Source of the DNA: Cryptomeria japonica | Taxonomy: Eukaryota > Streptophyta > Pinopsida > Cupressales > Cupressaceae | Reading direction: 5' to 3' | DNA length: 64,000 bases | Assembly (NCBI RefSeq): GCF_030272615.1 | Contig: NC_081405.1 | Location: forward strand, 609,012,677 to 609,076,676 | Shown: piece by piece, positions 57,840-64,000 of the stretch | Layout of the letters: each line of letters starts with the position of its first letter | Position numbering within the stretch: position 1 is the stretch's first letter | Notes under the pieces: generated by a model | Told to the model about the DNA's origin: nothing | Databases searched by the model: none | The model's input: the letters and a program-made list of their open reading frames with translations, nothing else | Position numbers and translations under genes: made by a program

Positions 57840-58115
57840 GACACAAACGCGCTTTCCTGACATAAACGCGCTTGAAGACTGCATAAACGCGCCTGTTTTA
57901 CATAGACACGCCTGAAACACACAGACTTGCCTATGCTCTGCACAGACACACCTGGGCGATACAGACGTGCCTTTTTGGCATAGATGTACCTACGCAGCAC
58001 AGACGTGGCCGCGTTCGGCACAGACATGTTTTCCATCACAGATGCGCCTAGCACAAACACAAACGCGCCTAGCGAGCATAGATGCGCCTGGCACCAACGC
58101 AGACACGCCTAGATG
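57840..58115 (+). repeat. ACAGACGYGCCTG array near the 3' LTR
   Basis: About a dozen degenerate units (CATAAACGCGCTTG, CACAGACACACCTGGG, CACAGACGTGGCC at 57998-58010, CACAAACGCGCCTAG). Orientation is opposite to the leader arrays, so element RNA would carry complementary arrays near both ends. Confidence 0.9.
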
Positions 58116-58636
58116 TTTTTGACATTTTTTGGACCCTAACCTAGAGCACATTTATTACCCTATCTAGCATGCATTAATGACAACAATAAATGCAACAAAG
58201 TATGAGGAGGTTTTGTGGTACTTACCGGCTCTCCTGCCTCTACTGGCCTCTGGAATTGGCGAACGCGATCGAATCTATGAACAAAGGCCATCGCTGTTGC
58301 CTGTTGCTGCTCTATTCTCTCTCTACACTCTGCTCTCATGGATGTATAGCTGACAATGAGGATGTATTTCCCTCATGGTCTATCTTATAGACTACCCTAG
58401 CCCTAGCCCTCATTTCCCGAGTCAGTCTTCATTATCTCGTGAGTTTGTCACTCTATCTGGTCAATTCATTCTAGCCTTTCTTTCTTATCGAGAGATTGTC
58501 TGCGATCTTTCCAGACATTTTTTATCCAATCTCTCGAGGGGGCATATCATTCCCATCTTGGGGTAACTCTGTATCAGTTCATCTTATCTTCTTTGAAACA
58601 ACGCGACAAGCTGCATTGTCTTAAAGAGGGGCAAAA
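58116..58636 (+). other. Element 3, 3' terminal core ending in the polypurine tract
   Basis: Collinear with 42432-42948. Non-coding. It ends in AAAGAGGGGCAAAA (58623-58636), the polypurine tract priming plus-strand synthesis. Confidence 0.8.
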
Positions 58637-59396
58637 TATAGACACCCAAAATTGATTTTATTTACTTAATTATCTAAGCTTAATTCTTCTATTAATTAAA
58701 TAAATCCTTATTTATTTAATTAATTCATTTATCCTCTTCTAGCCTTGTTTCTCATTTAAATAAATACATTTATTTATTTAAATTATCCTTTTCCTAAATT
58801 AAATAAATATCTTATTTATTTAATTGATCCCACTTCTTCTATTAATTAAATAAATCTTTATTTATTTAATTAATTCATTAACCTTTTCTATCCATGACAC
58901 ATGTCATTCATCTCTTAATTCCTACACTACCTACCCCTTTCATTATATTATTATTTCTTTTACCTACCCTCTAATCATAGCCGACCTCATTTTACACCTC
59001 TCAATCTTATCCCTCCATTTCATATAGTGTCTTCTATATAAGGAGATGCTTCCTTCATTACCAACCCTAATCAATCATTCTAACTACTTGATCAATTGAC
59101 TACTTGGCATATGCGATCCTACTTGCAACCACATTCTGTTCTTTGTTGAGCTCTTGTGCACATAAAATCTGAGAGCAAATATATCAAGCAAGATCAATGG
59201 AGATAGGAAGAATGGAGATCCAAACCCTATTGGACATGTGATGGTATAATCTTTGTGATTTCATTTGATTTGCATTGTCTTAGGTAATCTTCATATGTTA
59301 TGGTGGATTTTTGTTGTTGTTAGGCTAGGGTTTTGTGGTTGAATTCATTTAGCCTTTCAATATTGTTATTGTTGTTATCCATTTTCACCATATACA
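58637..59396 (+). repeat. Element 3, 3' LTR (760 bp)
   Basis: Collinear with 42949-43728. The first bases read TATAGACACCC instead of TGTAGACACCC (a G-to-A change in the terminal TG). It ends CACCATATACA. The next five bases, CTACC, would be the right TSD. Confidence 0.9.
59035..59042 (+). promoter_or_regulatory. TATA box of element 3 3' LTR
   Basis: TATATAAG, equivalent to 43367-43374, with both flanks conserved. Confidence 0.6.
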
Positions 59397-60030
59397 CTAC
59401 CTAATTCCTGTTTTACTTGTGATCTAATCCTCCAACTATTCTTACTCCTAAGTTCTACTTATATCTCCTACTATAACTTGAAATAAAATGAGATTGATTG
59501 TTTGCTTTTTAATTAATGTTTTAGATGACTAGTGCCTTATTTATTTTGGGTAATAGAGTCATTCACTTGCAAACCTTCCCTTGGATGGATTTGTCAACTA
59601 CCGAACCTCTAATGCTATATAATTGTATGATATTCTTCATAATTAGTCTAATTGAATTTAAATTTCCTTGTGAAAGACCAATTAGACAAGACACAACAGG
59701 CAAAATGATTCTCAGATGTATCTTGATGCTCCAACTATTTAACAACGCACAAATTATTCACACACTGACTTAGAGTAGTAATTATCAACCACAAATTATT
59801 ATAACAGAGAATTGATTTGGAAATGAAAGAATCTACAACAAAATTTCCAAATAAGAGAATTGGTTTTAATATTGCTTTTAAAATAAGTCTTTTACAACTG
59901 CTTGAAAATAAAAACCATTGTTAATCCTCCCTTTTTCAAATGATTACATCAAATATTTATAACATAGCATAAGGTCATGCCCTTTTAAAAAGTCTTTTGT
60001 AAATTAACTAAAGATTAACTTAAAATGGAA
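59397..60030. other. Spacer, no gene seen
   Basis: AT-rich flank of element 3. The ORF at 59525-59773 has no recognisable protein character. Fragment C of the split ORF does not visibly continue here. Confidence 0.5.
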
Positions 60031-60774
60031 CTAACCAAGCAATGTGCATGCTTTTGTCATGTGTTCTAGGTACTCCTCACTGAAGTGATTGTCACAATCA
60101 TGCACTATATCGATCGCATTCATACATTGAACATCTACAGCAATCACCATGGGCTCTATCATCATGAATTCTAGAGTATGAAGACCAATAAATTGACCAA
60201 CTGAGTAGTATGTATACTTGAAATAGGTATTAAACGGGTCTACATGGAATGCAGGGCCTTCCTCTACCTCTAGTGGTGTATCAGGTTTTAGTATGTGAAG
60301 TGGTAGCCTCCATCCTGTGTAGGTGGTATCTAACCTATGATATTCTTTGGCCAAGTCTTCAAGAACAATGGGGTGATTATAGATACTAGTAAGATTAAAG
60401 ACCTCTAAAATTTCCTCTCTTGATACATGAAAACATGGCTCCCCCTCTCCATTGCAAATTGCCCTCTATTTCTGGTCATAGTGTTGTGTTAACAATTTCA
60501 ATATATCTATATTGACATAGACATTCAGAACAACAAGTTTCCCTCGGTTTAGCCTCCAAGGATTGCATATTGGATCAGGACTATTTCGCCTATGGTAATG
60601 AAACATAAAAATTCTATGGCCTCTAATGACAGTGTAAATGTCCTCCACATTGTTATAATTTTCCTTCAATTTCCATTTTGTAGACTTCTTATGTTTAGGG
60701 GTGGAGCCGAGAAATTGGTCTAACAAGTCCTGACTTAACTTCCTTTCTTCTACATTAGTTTTCTCTATTTCCAT
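60031..60774 (-). pseudogene. Unrecognised ORF, about 247 codons with one stop
   Basis: A single minus-strand frame from 60774 (MEIEKTNVEERKLSQDLL) to 60031, broken only by a stop at 60466-60468. Protein-like stretches include VIRGHRIFMFHYHRRNSPDP, KLVVLNVYVNIDILKLL, REEILEVFNLTSIYNHPIVL, LAKEYHRLDTTYTGWRLPL and FNTYFKYTYYSVGQFIGLHT. The frame appears to extend upstream (KGKKQKTEDTT, Lys-rich). I cannot name the family. The style resembles the split ORF of fragments A-C and could be its N-terminal counterpart from another copy, but I see no overlapping homology to prove it. Confidence 0.55.
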
Positions 60775-60840
60775 GGTTGTATCCTCTGTTTTCTGTTTCT
60801 TGCCCTTAGTTTTACTCGTTTCCCCTTTCTATCTCTTTCT

Positions 60841-62190
60841 GGTAGTGCTTTAACTCTCCATTATATATGCAACAATGAATTCTTTTAGTATATTATAGAA
60901 AGATTATTTTGAAAAACTTACTTATTCATGTCACCTCTTCTTTGCCTACGCCTGTTTCTCCCTCAATGTCAGTCAAACAGTGTGCTCTGGTGTGAAATTG
61001 TCCTGAATGTATCCACAAATAATTTTGTTAGTGCAAAATTGAATGTCCCAACCTGTTAATCAATATGGCAATCTTTTCAAAATTTGAATTTCTTTGTTTC
61101 CATGTGCTACCGAAATAATTCACTTTTGTCGATGCCTCTAAACTTGGTGCCACTTCTATAGTTGTCGATGCAGATAAATATAGTAATGTTCTGATGTATG
61201 TTATCACTTTTTTTTCTTCATGTCACTTCGACAGAGGTTACGCCGATGAGCCATCACTAGTTTTATTCTTATTTTCAGTTAACTGTGTCGAACACCTTTT
61301 GGATAATACCTATTGGAATTACTTTAACCATCAATATCTCTAAAAACTGCATTTCCGACTTCATTAGTGACTCCAATGAAAACTTCACCTTTGATTCCAC
61401 TTATCGCCACAATTTATCCTGATGATGATATTCTAGTTACCAATCTTGGATCAGGATAACTCTCCGAATATCATTTCATTCACTTGCCATCAGAGCGACT
61501 TCCATTATCAAAACACTGTTAACTCATTATTCCAACTTCATTGGTTATAGTGATAAGCTTTCATAATACTCATCGATAAGTTTGCATTTATTTTCCTTTT
61601 TTAGGATAACTTGTATTATCTAGGTAACATTCTAGACTTGTCCCAATCTTGTATGTGATTCTGATGGAATGCAATTATCAAAATAGTTTAGTCTATCAGG
61701 ATTATAGAAATTGTGTTGTTCCACCTTTGACAGTTACTTTGTTAGACATCCTCGGTCTTTTGTTCGACTGAGCTATACCGCTATTAATATCAATACAATT
61801 TATTCTATTGGTATCACACAAAATTGCTACTCCACCTTTGTTAGCTATCCGGATATGTAGTTTTGATCTCATTTTCAGTAATCTTATCCTGATATTAGTG
61901 TACAATTGTAATTTATTAGATCGGATTAGTTACCCCAATAGGTATATGAAATGTTGCTCAATAGAGGTTATTTTACTTATTTTTATTGGGTCTGCTAGTC
62001 ATTTCTAATATGGGATCAAATCATAATGAAGGTGGTGTGTGGACTCTATGCTAGGTAAAATAGAACTTTTGTAGCTTCAATCTTTTGCGCTTTCAAATAC
62101 AAAATCTTGGTGATGACTAATAAGACAGGGGCATTATGCACTATTTTGTGTATGAAATTTTGAGGTTACAACTTCATCACCACTTGCAGA
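60841..62190 (-). repeat. Possible degenerate LTR-like region upstream of the unknown ORF
   Basis: No coding frame. On the minus strand it carries scattered ATCGG/CCGAT-type motifs, and near 62160-62110 a weak match to the start region of element 2's LTR (gt(g/a)acctca...ccactag/catgcccctg wording). It may be a very old LTR related to element 2, placed as the 5' LTR of the element carrying the unknown ORF. Weak evidence. Confidence 0.3.
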
Positions 62191-63091
62191 GCTCATTTCA
62201 AAAGAAATATTACAATAATAATAAAATAATATTGCTCATATAAATTATTTACTATTAATAATAGTTTTTGTGGAATGAATGATAAATACATAGGCATAAA
62301 TGAAAATATATGAATAGAAATAAATAAGGAAAAATGTGCAAATGAAAAATCTATGTTTGTAAGGAATTTATCAAAGGAAAATATGATTTCATATTTAATG
62401 TAATAATATTTGTAGATATTTGAGTGACACAGTAAAAAAAATAATCTAAAAAATAATAATTTGATTTTACACTGATTGAATTCAACAAAGACAAAGATAA
62501 ATGAATTTTTTTCAATTATTAAATATGAAATTCACTCAGACTATAGAATTGTTGGTAAAAATTTTAATTTTGCATATTGATTGGCTAGATTAATTGACAA
62601 GTTAGATTTAATAGATGCCATAGCATTAGTAGGATCCAAAAATAAATTTAATTTTAATCTAATTTATTTATTTTATTTTCTAATGAGATTTTATAAAAAT
62701 TCAACGAGCTATTATCACAATAACTGGAGAAGAAGTGCTAGGCCCAAAAGCACCTTGCAGCCCATTTCCTTCATAGGTTGTATAAGTGTTTTTTGGTAGT
62801 CTGTTATTAGCGTTGCAGGTGGTTGGCAGATGGGTTTGTAGTTACCAATGCAAGAGAACGCACTACTTACGAGATCTTTGTCAGTAACCTGCAAGAGCTT
62901 ATATAAGCAAACAATTCACTTCTCCCATTTTTTTTATCCTTTCTGATATTTATATAGTGGCATTCAATTTTATTGACACGTATTTTGCATGTCAGTTTGG
63001 GATGGAGCTCGTGACACGAATACCTCATGGTGGGTGGTGAACAATATAAGCCAATTTAAATGAAATTCGTTCTCATTAGTAACAATGTTGT
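62191..63091. other. AT-rich spacer, no gene seen
   Basis: Nothing recognisable. The ORF at 62581-62799 has no domain-like features. Confidence 0.5.
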
Positions 63092-63660
63092 CTATTTCTT
63101 CCAAATCTTTTCCTTTTTCAAATCTTCATCCAAGATAGGAGAGCTGCAAGCCAGAGGTATTGTGATTTCATTTTCCGCAGCCAGTTCATGAAGTGAAGGA
63201 CCACTGGCATTATCTTTGAGTGCTTGCTCATTGTAATCATTGGTCTTTTCCTTTTCAATGCAAGAAGGTTCCTGATCTACTTTTGCCACTGCCTGCAATA
63301 TAGCTTTTCTATGGCCCAGTTTGTGACAGAGGAAACACTTAGGGCTTGGACCTTCCATATTGATATTTTTAATCCAGTCCACTACTGCAGTTTCCTGAAC
63401 AATAGTTTTCAGAAGAGATTTGGATAAATCTTGTTTAATGCAAATTTGTACAAACAACCTAGATTGCCCTCCTTGACATTCTCATTCACACCAATAAACT
63501 CTCCAAGTGTGTTACCATTTACCAATTTTTGCCAGGGCAGAGATGTCCAGGTACTATAGGAATGTTGTAGAGCCTAATCCACATGGGGTTTTTGGAGACA
63601 TTGCATGAGACTGGATCAAAATAGAAAGAACTCTGCTCCATCCACATGTTAAGATATAGC
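63092..63660 (-). pseudogene. LINE ORF1-type (DUF4283 / zf-CCHC_4) protein fragment
   Basis: Reading from 63660 downward, a first part contains FDPVSCNVSKNPMWIRLYNI, the end of the DUF4283 nucleic-acid-binding domain of plant L1 ORF1 proteins. Frame shifts lead to 63457-63092, which contains VQICIKQDLSKSLLKTI and the knuckle PSPKCFLCHKLGHRKAI (the final Cys of CCHC is lost). A Ser/Glu-rich tail follows. ORF1 binds element RNA. ORF2 is not visible to the left, so this is a fragment or a severed copy. Confidence 0.75.
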
Positions 63661-63750
63661 CCTCATGAATCTAACTAATGGTAAATCAGTTATTATCTGG
63701 AGAGTGATATATTAACAAAGCATACAGTTTGGAAATTAAACATAAACAAA
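63661..63750. other. Short spacer
   Basis: Leads to the 5-base flank CTAAT (63751-63755), the expected TSD of the next element, whose other copy would be outside the window. Confidence 0.5.
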
Positions 63751-63755
63751 CTAAT

Positions 63756-63942
63756 TGTTGTGAACGGTTGCCTCCATAGAGACATGTCCATACATGGCAA
63801 CTGCCATGTATGCACATGTCCCTATGTAGGCAACCTTTCCTCTTGTATTTAAACCAGATTCAATGATGGAGACGATCAATAACTCGCAGCAATCAGTCTT
63901 CCAGAATCGCTATCATTATTCTTCGATCCATATTTAACAACA
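63756..63942 (+). repeat. 5' LTR of a copia-type or TRIM-like element (187 bp)
   Basis: Starts TGTTGT and ends ACAACA, perfect 6-bp inverted ends, and is followed directly by a canonical primer-binding site. At 187 bp it is short for a copia LTR and within the range of TRIM elements. A near-perfect 33-bp inverted repeat fills its first half. A TATTTAAA stretch near 63846 may be the TATA box. The element continues past the window edge, so autonomous or not cannot be told. Confidence 0.88.
63767..63834 (+). repeat. 33-bp inverted repeat (hairpin) in the LTR
   Basis: Arms 63767-63799 and 63802-63834 are reverse complements with 3 mismatches in 33 positions, separated by only two bases (AC). They begin GTTGCCT and end AGGCAAC. 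Confidence 0.95.
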
Positions 63943-63954
63943 TGGTATCAGAGC
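63943..63954 (+). other. Primer-binding site, initiator tRNA-Met type
   Basis: TGGTATCAGAGC directly after the LTR end ACAACA. This is the exact standard site of plant copia and TRIM elements. Confidence 0.95.
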
Positions 63955-64000
63955 CAGCATATTAAGAGAATAAATTAGACAGCCATATTACTCATAAGCA

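Larger units (their letters stand above)
42949..59396 (+). mobile_element. Element 3: Tat-like Ty3/gypsy retrotransposon, 16.4 kb, with antisense plant-mobile-domain ORF
   Basis: LTRs at 42949-43728 and 58637-59396 flank a 14.9-kb core. Order: primer-binding site, 2.2-kb leader, gag, protease, G-patch, then in the -1 frame RT, RNase H, second RNase H, integrase; then a 1.7-kb non-coding stretch, an antisense plant-mobile-domain ORF, repeat arrays and the polypurine tract. The second RNase H after RT/RNase H is the hallmark of the Tat group. About twenty in-frame stops but nearly no indels break the coding region. No TSD pairs with CTACC (59397-59401), since the left side is truncated sequence from another copy. 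Confidence 0.93.

Noticed and set aside
63756-63942. Cassandra TRIM (5S rRNA-bearing LTR)
   Set aside because: The length is in the TRIM range but I see no 5S promoter-like sequence.

Overview
This window looks like nuclear DNA from a large, repeat-rich seed-plant genome, probably a gymnosperm. That is inferred from style: old, nested, partly decayed LTR retrotransposons, LINEs, AT-rich spacers and no intact cellular gene. Nothing here fixes the species. Every recognisable coding stretch belongs, or probably belongs, to a transposable element, and almost all carry stop codons or frameshifts. No rRNA, tRNA or CRISPR array was seen.

Layout. 1-2480: 3' half of a decayed Ty1/copia element. 2481-5164: spacer with a possible solo-LTR remnant and a 340-bp tandem duplication. 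5170-7251 (minus): a complete 2.08-kb non-autonomous LTR element with target-site duplication (TSD) GGATG, inserted next to or in an older copia LTR. 7548-9765: a large imperfect inverted repeat. 9766-15004: AT-rich DNA with a LINE RNase H fragment and small repeats. 15005-17010 (minus): 3' half of a LINE.

17833-41700 holds an unrecognised open reading frame cut into three pieces by two Ty3/gypsy-type elements. Element 1 (18171-28121, TSD AACCC) has 3.16-kb LTRs and a Gag but no pol, so it is a LARD-type element. Element 2 (28435-41279) has 3.0-kb LTRs, gag, protease, an RNase H-like domain placed BEFORE the reverse transcriptase, then RT, RNase H and integrase. Removing both insertions and one TSD copy each leaves the host frame continuous.

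41720-59396 holds element 3, a 16.4-kb Tat-like Ty3/gypsy element with 0.78-kb LTRs, preceded by a truncated extra copy of its own 3' end. Its order is gag, protease, G-patch, RT, RNase H, second RNase H, integrase. A textbook -1 slippery heptamer lies exactly where the frame changes. A long antisense plant-mobile-domain ORF lies between integrase and the 3' LTR, and the 5' leader and 3' region carry mutually complementary repeat arrays.

59397-64000: a minus-strand unrecognised ORF next to a possible degenerate LTR, a LINE ORF1 fragment (minus), and at the right edge a 187-bp copia-type LTR with a near-perfect 33-bp hairpin and a tRNA-iMet primer binding site.

How the parts relate: elements 1 and 2 share primer-binding site, LTR end and Gag type, so element 1 may have been a parasite of an element-2-like helper. 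All copies here look inactive.
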